A stretch of 20,072 nucleotides of DNA from DASYAN01 sp036501345 (GTDB lineage Bacteria; Chloroflexota; Ktedonobacteria; Ktedonobacterales; Ktedonobacteraceae), in NCBI GenBank assembly GCA_036501345.1, contig DASYAN010000393.1:1-20072 (forward strand). Direction: 5' to 3'. The notes beneath the pieces were generated by a model, which ran no database searches, was not told the origin of the DNA, and worked only from the letters and a program-made list of their open reading frames with translations. The position numbers and the translations under genes are program-made. This document shows, in pieces, positions 7,216 through 16,265 of this stretch (position 1 is its first letter; each line of letters starts with the position of its first letter).

Positions 7216-8256
7216 ATGGTGACTTATTGCTATCCCCTTCGTCTACGTGCCTCATTGCATGAAACCATCTGGGGGGGACGCGGCTTAGAGCGTGATGGAT
7301 GGAAGCAACTTCCTCCAGGTGATACAGCTATTGGAGAATCGTGGGAAACTGAAATCAGCAACGTGATCCAGAACGGCCCCTACGCCGGAAAGACATTAGG
7401 TACACTGGTTGAAGAACTCAGTGTTTTGTTACTTGGAAAACAAGCTTTTGCTATTTTTGGCCAACACTTCCCTCTGCTGGCAAAATTCATCGATGCCAAC
7501 ACACAACTCTCCGTACAGGTTCATCCCAAAGACAGCTATGCAGCTTGGCATGAAGATGGAAAGCTGGGGAAAACGGAGTTTTGGTACATTCTCACAGCAG
7601 AACCAGGAGCCCGCATTGTCTATGGCTTCAAAACTCCGACTGACAGAGCAGAGGTAGCGCAGGCTATTCAAGACGTGACACTAGACCGCTTACTCCACGA
7701 AGAGTGCGTACAGGCAGGAGACATTATTTATGTGCCAGCCGGAACAGTCCACGCAATTGGAAGTGGTGTTACGCTTTACGAATTACAAGAGTATTCAGAT
7801 ATTACCTACCGTATGTACGACTATGGTCGTTTATCGGCATCTGGGAAACCACGCGAATTACATATCGAACGCTCCCTCGATGTCGCTCACTATGAAGTGC
7901 CACACCAGATCAAGATGAAACCAGTATCTCTGGCGAATACTTATGGCTACGAAGACCGCTGCCTGATTGCCTGCCGCTATTTCTTGACGCGTGAACTGCA
8001 ACTCAAAGAGCATGCCGCTATAGAGGGAACAACAAAGAGTAGTTGCATTATTATCTCCTGCCTGGGAGAAAGAGTACAAATCTTTTACGGGCATAGTCTC
8101 AAGAACCACGAGTCTATCTCACGAGGCGAAACGATGGTATTGCCAGCAGCATTGGGGCGCTATCGTCTCTCAGGGAAAGGCCCACTATTATTCTCCTACG
8201 TACCCGAACCAACTGATGAAGTCTGGCAGCAATGGCAAGCCAGCAACTTGGTATAG
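7216..8256 (+). CDS. manA: Mannose-6-phosphate isomerase, class I
   Basis: A protein of 346 residues, which interconverts fructose 6-phosphate and mannose 6-phosphate, linking glycolysis to GDP-mannose and glycan synthesis. The family opens with WGGRGL (19-24). The zinc ligands are visible: Q101 and H103 in QVHPKD, E121 in GKTEFWY, and H179 in PAGTVHAIG, followed by YELQEYSDITYRMYDYGR. The C-terminal half forms the second cupin-like domain. The length matches the short bacterial class I enzymes. The start is ambiguous: AGGAG lies 3 nt before ATG 7216 and 6 nt before GTG 7219, and an in-frame TTG is at 7204. It sits directly downstream of the thioredoxin-like gene. Confidence 0.92.
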   Translation: MVTYCYPLRLRASLHETIWGGRGLERDGWKQLPPGDTAIGESWETEISNVIQNGPYAGKTLGTLVEELSVLLLGKQAFAIFGQHFPLLAKFIDANTQLSVQVHPKDSYAAWHEDGKLGKTEFWYILTAEPGARIVYGFKTPTDRAEVAQAIQDVTLDRLLHEECVQAGDIIYVPAGTVHAIGSGVTLYELQEYSDITYRMYDYGRLSASGKPRELHIERSLDVAHYEVPHQIKMKPVSLANTYGYEDRCLIACRYFLTRELQLKEHAAIEGTTKSSCIIISCLGERVQIFYGHSLKNHESISRGETMVLPAALGRYRLSGKGPLLFSYVPEPTDEVWQQWQASNLV

Positions 8257-8973
8257 AAAAACAAAGATAGCAATAACTAGAGGAAAGCCTCTATAGCTTC
8301 AGTTAGTTGATCTTGCACCACTATCTTGCTATGAAATTGTTAGCTCACAAGTTTATCAGTAATGAGGGCGTTTGCTAACCCCCAAGAAACTCTGCTACAA
8401 GAGCACTTTTCCCTGTTAAGGATATCTGACGTAAGCGTTTTTTTCGCTGAACGGAAAACTTGGCTTGTGGCGAGCGTGAAAGAATGCTGAACATTTGTTC
8501 TTTTCATGCGTGCCTCAAGAGATCTTTTCCATTCAGCTTTTTTCCAGGACATCTAGGGAACAACTTGAGGCAAAGAGGGAACAACTTCTCATGGACGATG
8601 CACATGATAGCCCAAAGATCAGTTTAATCCATCACAGACTCTTTAGCACCTATTTATTATATTAGTACCTTAAATGTTATTATACGAATTCTACTTTTCA
8701 ATGTTGTATATGAGAGTGCATAAAACACGATAGACAGCCTGATCAGAATTTTGCAGACCTAATCTTCTGATTGCTACCTCTAGTGTTACTTTTTGGCTAT
8801 CTCAGCACACACTGCAGGACTATAAAGGTTATACTATAAATAGCTACCTAAATTTTTGCCTAAAGTAATGGCAGGTTACTCAAATGTTTTATCCCTGTGT
8901 CTCACTGTACTGTCTTTCGTAGCTGTGTTTCACAGTGTTCTATGGTAGTACAACTCGTACTAGGAGGTTCATT
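8257..8973. other. Intergenic region with short inverted repeats
   Basis: Just after manA, TAGAGG (8278-8283) and CCTCTA (8288-8293) form a 6-bp stem with a 4-nt loop, without a T-tract. A wider ATAGCAA/TTGCTAT pair encloses it. ATCAGAA and TTCTGAT flank 16 nt near 8742-8772. Several TATA-like hexamers occur around 8820-8850, but no convincing -35/-10 pair. No gene is recognised. Confidence 0.4.
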
Positions 8974-9438
8974 TTGGAATGTTTTCAATTGCGTCCAGGC
9001 AATCTAGAGAGCATGAGCACGCATGAGTTTGCTGAACTGATGAGTAGCATAGCACTTGTATTGCAAAAATTGCCAGAGATCCCGTTGGAGAATTTGAGGA
9101 GCTTGGCTGATGATGTAGAGATAGTCGATAGAGGATCAGTAGAGAATTTGAGAAGCTTAGCTAGTAAGCTTGAGCAGATTGATAGGGGGTCAGGAAAGAA
9201 GCCAAAACCTTACGCGATGTATAAGGGTGTTCCTATCCAACTCCATCAAACGGATAGGCCTGATGAATGGAGTGCTTCCGTTGAATGGTGCGGACGTTTG
9301 GCACATGTAGAACTGCAGGAATGGGAGAAACCTACTCGGGAGACGGTGATTAGCGCGGCGTATAGACTTATTAACCTGCTGTCAGATATGAGAAATGACG
9401 GCATTATTTGGCCTGAAAACTATTTTAGGACAAAATGA
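8974..9438 (+). CDS. Hypothetical protein with an 18-residue internal duplication
   Basis: The start is set at TTG 8974 because a perfect AGGAGG lies at 8962-8967, six nt upstream; the frame is also open from GTG 8935. This gives 154 residues. Residues 39-56 and 57-74 are near-copies, each beginning ENLRSLA and ending DRGS, in a probable helical, acidic region. The C-terminal part (about 78-154) has a compact look with GVPIQLHQ, EWSASVEWCGRLAHVEL and a helix SAAYRLINLLSDM. No signal peptide or membrane segment is seen. I do not recognise the family. A terminator-like hairpin follows, so this is likely a single-gene transcript. Confidence 0.6.
   Translation: MECFQLRPGNLESMSTHEFAELMSSIALVLQKLPEIPLENLRSLADDVEIVDRGSVENLRSLASKLEQIDRGSGKKPKPYAMYKGVPIQLHQTDRPDEWSASVEWCGRLAHVELQEWEKPTRETVISAAYRLINLLSDMRNDGIIWPENYFRTK
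9088..9195 (+). repeat. Two 54-bp tandem units within the gene at 8974
   Basis: Units at 9088-9141 and 9142-9195 both start GAGAATTTGAG and encode 18 residues each. The first 20 or so bases match closely; the middle has diverged while keeping the frame. Confidence 0.85.
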
Positions 9439-9460
9439 GAAACGAGCTAGATTGCTCAAT

Positions 9461-9505
9461 ACCTCGGTTCCTAGTTCTATTTGGGACCGGGGTTTCTTGT
9501 TTGCC
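9461..9505 (+). terminator. Intrinsic terminator
   Basis: ACCTCGGTTCC (9461-9471) pairs with GGGACCGGGGT (9483-9493) over 11 bp, including two G-U pairs, across an 11-nt loop, and is followed by TTCTTGTTTG. It lies 23 bp after the stop of the gene at 8974 and just before the convergent gene at 9517. Confidence 0.65.
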
Positions 9506-9516
9506 AGTCATGAGTT

Positions 9517-9963
9517 TCATGACTCTTCTTCTATCTCGATAGCGGTACTGTCGACAACTTTAGGGTTAGATTTGAAATTGGAGGTATCGGTACGCATAAA
9601 CGGATATGGTGTGCCACGAGTATACGTATAGCTGTTCTGAAACCGTTTGACATCAGAGATAATATGAGAAACACCTGCTACAAGGTTTACCAAAGCTAGA
9701 AGGCCAGATAACAAGCCCCAGATAACAAGTCCAATCAACAGCGTAATAATACCACTTACAAGACCACTCAAGAACCCTGAAGTATTCCAATTTAGCGATG
9801 TTTCAAAAACGACCATCGCTAGAATGGGAACCCAGAAGAAGTGCACCAGAGCTATCAGTAACCAGTGCATGAACCACCAGACAGCCTTCACTGGATCTGC
9901 AGGCATATTCCAAGGAGGAAACAGTTGTTTTAGCCGTTTGACCACAATCTTTTTCAATCCCAA
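9517..9963 (-). CDS. Small integral membrane protein, hypothetical
   Basis: 148 residues. A basic N-terminus (KKIVVKRLKQLF) precedes two hydrophobic stretches: about 29-53 (rich in W, F, L) and about 64-98, long enough for one long or two short helices and rich in Gly. The C-terminal 45 residues are hydrophilic and end in an acidic tail (EIEEES). The start is uncertain: TTG 9963 has only a weak GGGA upstream, and an in-frame ATG at 9906 would remove the basic segment. It is convergent with the preceding gene and its function is unknown. Confidence 0.6.
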   Translation of the reverse strand: MGLKKIVVKRLKQLFPPWNMPADPVKAVWWFMHWLLIALVHFFWVPILAMVVFETSLNWNTSGFLSGLVSGIITLLIGLVIWGLLSGLLALVNLVAGVSHIISDVKRFQNSYTYTRGTPYPFMRTDTSNFKSNPKVVDSTAIEIEEES

Positions 9964-10108
9964 TTTTCAATCCCACATGGGCTACTAAGAAGCACATTAT
10001 CTGGTGATTGGGCTCCAAACCTAGTTAAAACTTGGCTAAAATGAAGTTCAAACAGCCATACCTTCACCACCTAATGTAGTTATACTCATAGGCCCCCTGA
10101 TCATACAC

Positions 10109-10117
10109 ATTATACCA
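10109..10117 (-). promoter_or_regulatory. Candidate extended -10 promoter
   Basis: On the minus strand TGG is followed by a perfect TATAAT at 10114-10109. There is no good -35, but the TG motif can compensate. It points to the membrane protein gene at 9963, with a leader of about 140 nt. Confidence 0.4.
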
Positions 10118-10230
10118 CAACAAGCGAGAAATGATCCCCATTGAGAGCAAAAACCATAGCCTAAATGAGGACCATACCTACAATGCATGCCCACTTCTGT
10201 AGCAGCTCTACGACCCATTTATTCAACTGA

Positions 10231-12426
10231 CTAAGTAGAAATTGAAACGAAATTACTTCCACTCTTGCTTACCAATGTCTGTTGAGTACTATGTAACGAA
10301 CGAAATGTCTCGAATGCAAGCGTAAAAGAGGGAAGCCCCACAGTAATAGCATCACCCTTCATTGTAGCAGCCTGTATCTTAAGATTTAATGGCGTCTGGT
10401 GCCCAGGAGGAAGTTGAAAACTTACCAGCAACTGATCCCCAGCTTGTACTGACGTCAAAGCACATTTCACAGTTCCCATCCTATTTGTTGCACGGCGAAT
10501 GGTATCTCCTCTACTATTCTGATGCAGAAGTGCAACGTTAGCAATATTTGACACAGGAATCATACTATAGGAATAAAGAGTATCATCAGCAGATGGTTGA
10601 GAAAGTAAAAAACGCCAGCGAGTCAGTAGAAAAGGCTCAGATTGAAATGTGAAAGATTGAGTGCTCACCAATTGCAAATTGGGAGCGAGCGTGTCTTCAA
10701 CAGTGAGAGGTTGCTTGACAGAAGATAGGACATAGATACGAAATGGCGGACCACCCAAGCGTGCAGGAGTAGCAACGAGTGAGGCCATCACGAAGCGAGG
10801 AAGCAAAGTCTCTGTAAGATCACTATGAGCTCCAACTAACAAGATAACAGGCCCCTGAGCAAGATTAGGCAATAGAGAACACGAATCGGAAAAGACTGTC
10901 GTAGGAGTATGCATCTGTGCTGACAAATAACGGAATGCATCTATTGTAGCCCCATCTGCATCGATATATACATGATTTAAATGGCGTTCCTGGGCAATCA
11001 GATCCGTCTCAGACAGAGCATGCTGCAACGAGTTCAAATCATTATAATAAATACTGGCTAGCGTATGGGTAGAATCAACGAAATTCCCGTCTGTCAGATC
11101 AATCACCGAGACTGTAGCACCTATTGTTTGGGCAATCACAATAATTGTCATCATGCCCCAAAGAGCACTACGCCCTACGATGGCCCATTTACTACGTCGC
11201 CGGAGCCACATAATAGCCTCAGCAATGAAAAAGCCAGCAAGAATAAATGGCCCGGGCATGAACATTATAAAGTAGTGGGGAAACAGTGTAATAGAATGAT
11301 GTATGAGAGCAAGCAGCGGCACAATCTGCCAGCATAGCAAAATACTCAAGCCACAACGATAAGGAGAAGCACATAAACCACTCCACCAAAGTCTCACCCT
11401 CCTAAAGGCTACATTGCGAGACTCACAGACCTGACCAGAAGCAGACCACAGGCCCAATACCAGCCCTAAAGCCAGAAGAGCACTAACGACAACCAGGACA
11501 GTAGTCATCCACCATATTGCAGTAAACCATGGTACAAAAGGGAAAAGTAAAGAACGAGGGCTGATAGAAAGAACATTGTATGGGCTTAGCAAAAATTGAT
11601 ACAAAACCAGAGCCTCCGCATCAAATCTACTAGGCCGCCCCGTCGTATTGAAGAGCACAGAGATATCGTGAAAATGGACAGAGGCTTCCCACAGCATGTA
11701 TGGTGCATAAATAAGCATAACAAGGGAGAGCCCCAATACGACATCACGCCAGCGAACCGTATATGGTGCCACAGCCAAGGCTACAAGAAGAGGGATAACG
11801 AGCAGAAGCGTCGAACCATGTAACTGAAAAAGCAAGCCAAGCAAGAGAAGAGCAGGGCCGAACCATCCCCGGCGGCGAGCAACAGCCCCACGGAAAAGCA
11901 AAAAAATATAGAGCGGGACAAAGAAGAGTAATAAATTTTGCTGCCACATAAAACGCGAATAAAAAACTGATAGAGCGGCTGTAGCATACAAAAGAGTTGC
12001 AATGGTTGCCGCAAGCCGTCCATAATAGCGGTGAACAAAAACGTAGGTCAGCAGCACAGATAGCGTCGCAAAAAGCGCAGTCAGCACTGCTCCCCATACA
12101 GGATTGGCACTGAAAGCAGCAGGCAACATCAAAATGTAAATGATGGCGGGAGGATTGACAATGCCAATAGAGGCCACATTGCTGGTAGCGACTAGGTAAC
12201 CATGGCTCACAGCGTCGTGAGCCATACTAAAGATCGTCGCCTGATCCCCATCAAATTCAGTCACATTGAGCATATAGAAGCGCAGCACGGCTGCTACTAG
12301 CAAGATTAGGTAAATTTCCCAGTAAGACAACCATGAACGGAGCTGGTGCCCTCGCACAACAGACTTATCACCAGTTTTTGTATCAGATGAATCAACAACT
12401 GGCGTTCCCTGCAAACTAAGCTTCAT
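10231..12426 (-). CDS. GT39/ArnT-like membrane glycosyltransferase
   Basis: 731 residues. After about 33 hydrophilic residues comes a first helix (about 36-52), then an extracytoplasmic loop with acidic residues EFDGDQA (57-63) where polyprenol-phosphate-dependent GT-C enzymes (PMT/ArnT type) carry their catalytic acid, and NPPAIIYIL (91-99), a usual companion motif. About ten further hydrophobic helices reach residue 440. The C-terminal 280 residues are soluble and probably extracytoplasmic. The predicted action is transfer of a sugar from a lipid-linked donor at the outer face of the membrane; donor and acceptor are unknown. Its ATG overlaps the thrC stop as ATGA, so it is translationally coupled to threonine synthase although it has no evident role in that pathway. 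Confidence 0.8.
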   Translation of the reverse strand: MKLSLQGTPVVDSSDTKTGDKSVVRGHQLRSWLSYWEIYLILLVAAVLRFYMLNVTEFDGDQATIFSMAHDAVSHGYLVATSNVASIGIVNPPAIIYILMLPAAFSANPVWGAVLTALFATLSVLLTYVFVHRYYGRLAATIATLLYATAALSVFYSRFMWQQNLLLFFVPLYIFLLFRGAVARRRGWFGPALLLLGLLFQLHGSTLLLVIPLLVALAVAPYTVRWRDVVLGLSLVMLIYAPYMLWEASVHFHDISVLFNTTGRPSRFDAEALVLYQFLLSPYNVLSISPRSLLFPFVPWFTAIWWMTTVLVVVSALLALGLVLGLWSASGQVCESRNVAFRRVRLWWSGLCASPYRCGLSILLCWQIVPLLALIHHSITLFPHYFIMFMPGPFILAGFFIAEAIMWLRRRSKWAIVGRSALWGMMTIIVIAQTIGATVSVIDLTDGNFVDSTHTLASIYYNDLNSLQHALSETDLIAQERHLNHVYIDADGATIDAFRYLSAQMHTPTTVFSDSCSLLPNLAQGPVILLVGAHSDLTETLLPRFVMASLVATPARLGGPPFRIYVLSSVKQPLTVEDTLAPNLQLVSTQSFTFQSEPFLLTRWRFLLSQPSADDTLYSYSMIPVSNIANVALLHQNSRGDTIRRATNRMGTVKCALTSVQAGDQLLVSFQLPPGHQTPLNLKIQAATMKGDAITVGLPSFTLAFETFRSLHSTQQTLVSKSGSNFVSIST

Positions 12427-13931
12427 TTTGTGAGCGCACTCCTGACTGCTTCAATAGTTGCCGCCACCACACTACCTCTGACCTCTTGCGGTATACCGGT
12501 CTTGCTATCCTTGAGCAAATTGCCCGTGAGAACACCAACGACACACTCATCACGCTTAATAACGCCACGAGCCACAAGTTTGCGTGCTCCTGCCAATGTA
12601 GCCGCCGAGGCAGGTTCACAACCGATGCCAGCTCGATCAATAACGGCCTTCGCCTCCAGAATTTCCGCATCGCTTACCTCTTCTACCACACCATCACTCT
12701 CCTCGATAACGCGACGTGCGCGGGTATAGCTGACTGGATCGCCAATTTTAATTGCCGTCGCAACTGTCTCGGCATGCACAGACTCACGTTGGACAAAACC
12801 TTGTTTGAAACTGCGATAGAAAGGATTGGCTCCTGCCGCTTGGATAGAAGCAATACGTGGCAGATGATCAATCAGCGAAAGCTCATAAGCTTGACGGAAA
12901 GCTTTACCGATTGCAGAGGTATTCCCCAGATTACCAGCAGGAACAATCAGCCAATCGGGAGCCTGCCAATCTAGCTGCTGCAAGATCTCAAAACCGATTG
13001 CTTTCTGACCTTCCACACGGAAAGGATTGAGGGAATTGAGCAGATAAATGCCCTGCTCGTTACAGACCTGCTCGACCAAGCGCATCGCATCGTCAAAATC
13101 GCCCTCGATCTGGATAATCTGCGCTCCATAGGCAAGAGATTGTGCCAGCTTGCCACCAGCCACATTGCCAGCAGGAAGAAAAACAATCCCGCGCATGCCA
13201 GCCTGGGCCGCATAAGAGGCAAGAGACGCAGAAGTATTGCCAGTAGAAGCACAAGCAACCGCCTTTGCTCCTAGCATCAGAGCTACGGTCGTCCCAACCG
13301 TCATCCCACGATCCTTAAAGCTGCCGCTCGGATTTTCACCCTCGTGTTTGAGGAAGAAATGTTCCAGTCCCGCAAAGGCCCCAATTTGTCGGTGTCCAGC
13401 ACGGCCACTACCACAGTTCTCAACGCCGACAGGATAAAGACCCGTATTACCTTCCGGTCGCGTCACAACATAGCGCTCTGGTGTTTGCAAAATGAGTTCG
13501 CGATAGCGCCAGACGCCGCTACAATCAAGCAAGAGCTTATCTGTGCTGATTGGCCAAATGGGCGGATTGGTAGCCCGCTCATCAAAAAGCTGACGCAAGC
13601 CAGCCCCAACTGGAAGTACTTTCTTATGCGATAGACCGCCAGCTGTAGGGCTATCATCAGAGGTCTCAATACCTTGAATCTGTTGTGAAGAATGCCCAGG
13701 GAAGCGAAATGCCATCTCGACGTCCAAAACACCGCTGCAATCACAACGATAACGAGGAGATCGCCCAGCCTCTATCCCTGGATAGAGAGCTGAGCATTCA
13801 ACGCATCGTAGCGAAACAGAGGACAGAGCTTCAACAACATCTGATGGGAGGGGAGCAAGCGAACGATTATGCTCACCGTCTGCTCCCTGGTCTGGCTGGA
13901 GACCAGTAGAATTGATCGCCATGACGCGCAC
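12423..13931 (-). CDS. thrC: Threonine synthase
   Basis: A 502-residue PLP enzyme that converts O-phosphohomoserine to threonine. The PLP lysine is K206 in NPSGSFKDRGM; the phosphate-binding and substrate region is STGNTSASL (229-237), and a glycine loop PAGNLGNTS is at 331-339. An N-terminal zinc-ribbon-like motif is visible, C43-x2-C46 and C63-x-C65, common in this class. At 502 residues it exceeds the usual 350-430, through an N-terminal tail and an insertion around 75-130. The GTG start at 13931 has AAAGGA 5 nt upstream; ATG 13922 is an alternative. The first 59 bp overlap the end of thrB, and its stop overlaps the glycosyltransferase start. Confidence 0.93.
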   Translation of the reverse strand: MRVMAINSTGLQPDQGADGEHNRSLAPLPSDVVEALSSVSLRCVECSALYPGIEAGRSPRYRCDCSGVLDVEMAFRFPGHSSQQIQGIETSDDSPTAGGLSHKKVLPVGAGLRQLFDERATNPPIWPISTDKLLLDCSGVWRYRELILQTPERYVVTRPEGNTGLYPVGVENCGSGRAGHRQIGAFAGLEHFFLKHEGENPSGSFKDRGMTVGTTVALMLGAKAVACASTGNTSASLASYAAQAGMRGIVFLPAGNVAGGKLAQSLAYGAQIIQIEGDFDDAMRLVEQVCNEQGIYLLNSLNPFRVEGQKAIGFEILQQLDWQAPDWLIVPAGNLGNTSAIGKAFRQAYELSLIDHLPRIASIQAAGANPFYRSFKQGFVQRESVHAETVATAIKIGDPVSYTRARRVIEESDGVVEEVSDAEILEAKAVIDRAGIGCEPASAATLAGARKLVARGVIKRDECVVGVLTGNLLKDSKTGIPQEVRGSVVAATIEAVRSALTK

Positions 13932-14901
13932 TAACTTCCTTTCGTATGCGACTACGCGGTGTACTCAGTACACGCGCCCCATTCTGATCTGCCCGCAAAA
14001 CCATCCCGGTTCCCTCAATGCCAGATGCATGAGCAGTATCCTGCATCGCGTTTAACACACTATGAAACCGCGAACTGGCCAGTGCGATAAGGGATGAACC
14101 ACCACCAGAAAGGCAAGCGCCATGAGCACCAGCTGCAATAGCTGCATTGATAATATCGGGCATAGCAGGGAAAAGCGCCTGACGATATGGCTGATGCAGA
14201 CGGTCCTGCATGGCCTCGCCAATCAACTCGTAACGACCAGTTTGCAAAGCAGTTAGCAATAAAGCGACCCGACCAGTATTGAAGGTTACATCAGCCTTTG
14301 TATAACTGGCTGGTAACAACTTTCTTCCCGCTACAGTATCCATCGGAAAAGATGGTGTAAAGATTACAGCTTTTAGTGCATCGGGGAAGGGTGTCTTGAT
14401 AGCATGTATTTTGCCGTCGATATTCGTAGTCGCAACTAGTCCACCCAGCAGAGCTGGAGCAACATTATCTGGATGGTTACCAGCTTCAGCTTCCACAGCA
14501 GGATCTAATAGATCCTCTTTTGGCACAGCTAATTCCTGTAATCGTACCCATTCATTCGCAGCTATGAGCCCTCCAACAACAGCAGTAGCGCTACTCCCCA
14601 GGCCACAGCCAGGAGGAATATTAATGCTCATACGAATACGTACAGAGGGAACCGGAATGCCAAGGCGCTCAAAGAGCATCACAAAAGACCGGAAAAACAG
14701 ATTGTCCGGCCCAGTGGATAAGCCTGTGCCTAACAATCCCTGCACCTCGATAGTCGGAAGAAGAGGATCGCCTTCACACTCCTCGACATTAAAACGATTA
14801 TAGAGTTGTAATGCTAATCCCAGGCTATCAAAGCCTGGACCTAAATTAGCTGACGTAGCTGGGGTTAAAACAGTAATTGTGATAGGTAATGCCAGTACCA
14901 T
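13873..14901 (-). CDS. thrB: Homoserine kinase
   Basis: A 342-residue GHMP kinase that phosphorylates L-homoserine with ATP, supplying ThrC. Motifs: N-terminal TPATSANLGPGFDSLGLAL (13-31), the ATP loop PPGCGLGSSATA (96-107), NHPDNVAPALLGG (142-154) and the C-terminal GACLSGGGSS (261-270). The family usually ends at about 310 residues, so the last 25 or so (after about 315, rich in Arg and Ser) form an extra tail that lies in the overlap with thrC. The ATG start has no good ribosome site within 12 nt, suggesting poor independent initiation. A 146-bp gap with a strong hairpin separates it from leuA upstream. Confidence 0.93.
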   Translation of the reverse strand: MVLALPITITVLTPATSANLGPGFDSLGLALQLYNRFNVEECEGDPLLPTIEVQGLLGTGLSTGPDNLFFRSFVMLFERLGIPVPSVRIRMSINIPPGCGLGSSATAVVGGLIAANEWVRLQELAVPKEDLLDPAVEAEAGNHPDNVAPALLGGLVATTNIDGKIHAIKTPFPDALKAVIFTPSFPMDTVAGRKLLPASYTKADVTFNTGRVALLLTALQTGRYELIGEAMQDRLHQPYRQALFPAMPDIINAAIAAGAHGACLSGGGSSLIALASSRFHSVLNAMQDTAHASGIEGTGMVLRADQNGARVLSTPRSRIRKEVSARHGDQFYWSPARPGSRR

Positions 14902-15010
14902 CAGCGGCTACCAGCCTTTCTGATGAAACATACATAGTTCATCCTTTCCATATTACATTAATTCTACCATAGATCACGTTTATAGTCATCATCCAGAGTA
15001 CCAAAGTCCC

Positions 15011-15044
15011 AGAGGATGGACGCGATGTACCACGTCCATCCTCT
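15011..15044 (-). terminator. Perfect 12-bp hairpin between leuA and thrB
   Basis: AGAGGATGGACG (15011-15022) and CGTCCATCCTCT (15033-15044) are exact inverted copies around a 10-nt loop, starting 3 bp after the leuA stop. In the direction of the operon it is followed by GGGACTTTGG rather than a T-run; the T-run (CTTTTAG) is on the other side. It may therefore be a partial terminator, a 3'-end stabiliser or a processing site that lowers thrBC expression. Confidence 0.5.
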
Positions 15045-15047
15045 CTT

Positions 15048-16226
15048 TTAGATAGCAGCAGGCGTCTCTGTACTGCTATCGACAATATAGATCAAATCTA
15101 CATCGGTGACATGCTTCTTCTCGTCGGCCAGAGCAACAAAGCGGCTGTAAGCTACCTTGAGCTGCTCACCTGTCAGTTTATAGCCAAGCTTGCGCAAACG
15201 AGCATCCAGACCATGGCGCCCTGAATGTTTGCCCAGCACAAGATTAGTACCATTCCAACCCACCGACTGAGGAGTCATAATTTCGTACGTCAGGCTATTT
15301 TTGAGCATGCCATCCTGGTGGATACCCGCTTCATGAGCAAAAGCATTAAGACCTACAATAGCCTTGTTAGGTTGCACCGGAATACCGGTCACATTACTCA
15401 GAAGACTGCTTGCCTTGAGCAGTTCTTGCGCATTGATGCGCGTGTCCACATGACTAAACACATCCGGGCGTGTGCGTAAAGCCATCACAACCTCTTCTAG
15501 AGCGGTATTGCCAGCACGTTCTCCTATTCCATTAAGTGTCACCTCTACCTGTCTTGCCCCACCTTTGATTGCAGCAAGTGTATTAGCAGTCGCCATGCCA
15601 AGATCATCATGGCAATGGGCACTCATGGTCACATTTTCCATTCCAGGAACACGTTCACGCAGATAACGGAACAGCGCTTCATATTCATGAGGAAGTGTAT
15701 AGCCAACCGTGTCTGGCACATTGATCGTTGTTGCTCCGGCCTTAATAGCGGCTTCAAAGATCTGACAGAGGTAGTCCCAATCACTGCGCGTGGCATCCTC
15801 AGCCGAAAACTCGATAGTTGGGCAGAGATTGCGTGCATAGGCGACCATTGTTTGCACACGCTGAAGTGCCTCTTCTCGACTCAGGCGAAGTTTGTATTGA
15901 AGATGGATATCAGAGGTTGCAAGAAACACGTGGATAACAGGCTGTTCAGCCTCACGAACACCCTCCCAGGCAGTCTCAATATCACCAGCATTGGTACGAG
16001 CAAGGCCAGCAACAGCAACACCATGTACACGCTTCGCGATCTCTTTGACGGCTGCAAGATCGCCAGGAGAGGCAGCAGGGAAACCAGCTTCAATGATGTC
16101 TACATTGAGTTGTACCAACTGATCAGCAATTTGTAGCTTTTCGGGTGTGGCCATTGTAGCGCCAGGGGACTGTTCGCCATCGCGCAGAGTTGTGTCAAAA
16201 ACTTTAACTACCGCAGGATCTCCCAT
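15048..16226 (-). CDS. leuA: 2-isopropylmalate synthase lacking the regulatory domain
   Basis: 392 residues. It condenses 2-oxoisovalerate with acetyl-CoA, the first step of leucine synthesis. The TIM-barrel catalytic domain is complete: FDTTLRDGEQSPG (10-22), IIEAGFP, VPDTVGYTLP (170-179), metal ligands in SAHCHDD (202-208), the signature LNGIGERAGNTALEEVVMAL, and the subdomain segment HEAGIHQDGMLK and GKHSGRHGL (332-340). Full-length LeuA has about 510 residues with a C-terminal domain that binds leucine for feedback inhibition; here the chain ends at IYIVDSSTETPAAI and that domain is missing. No remnant follows the stop. The start has AGGAGG 10 nt upstream. Homocitrate or citramalate synthase activity is possible but less likely next to ilvBNC. 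Confidence 0.9.
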   Translation of the reverse strand: MGDPAVVKVFDTTLRDGEQSPGATMATPEKLQIADQLVQLNVDIIEAGFPAASPGDLAAVKEIAKRVHGVAVAGLARTNAGDIETAWEGVREAEQPVIHVFLATSDIHLQYKLRLSREEALQRVQTMVAYARNLCPTIEFSAEDATRSDWDYLCQIFEAAIKAGATTINVPDTVGYTLPHEYEALFRYLRERVPGMENVTMSAHCHDDLGMATANTLAAIKGGARQVEVTLNGIGERAGNTALEEVVMALRTRPDVFSHVDTRINAQELLKASSLLSNVTGIPVQPNKAIVGLNAFAHEAGIHQDGMLKNSLTYEIMTPQSVGWNGTNLVLGKHSGRHGLDARLRKLGYKLTGEQLKVAYSRFVALADEKKHVTDVDLIYIVDSSTETPAAI

Positions 16227-16265
16227 TGTTTTGTTTCCTCCTTAATATGTGACCAAGTATGGTTA

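Noticed and set aside
8340..8552. 70-codon minus-strand ORF with a basic N-terminus
   Set aside because: No ribosome site ahead of its ATG and no recognisable domain; it probably arises by chance in the spacer.
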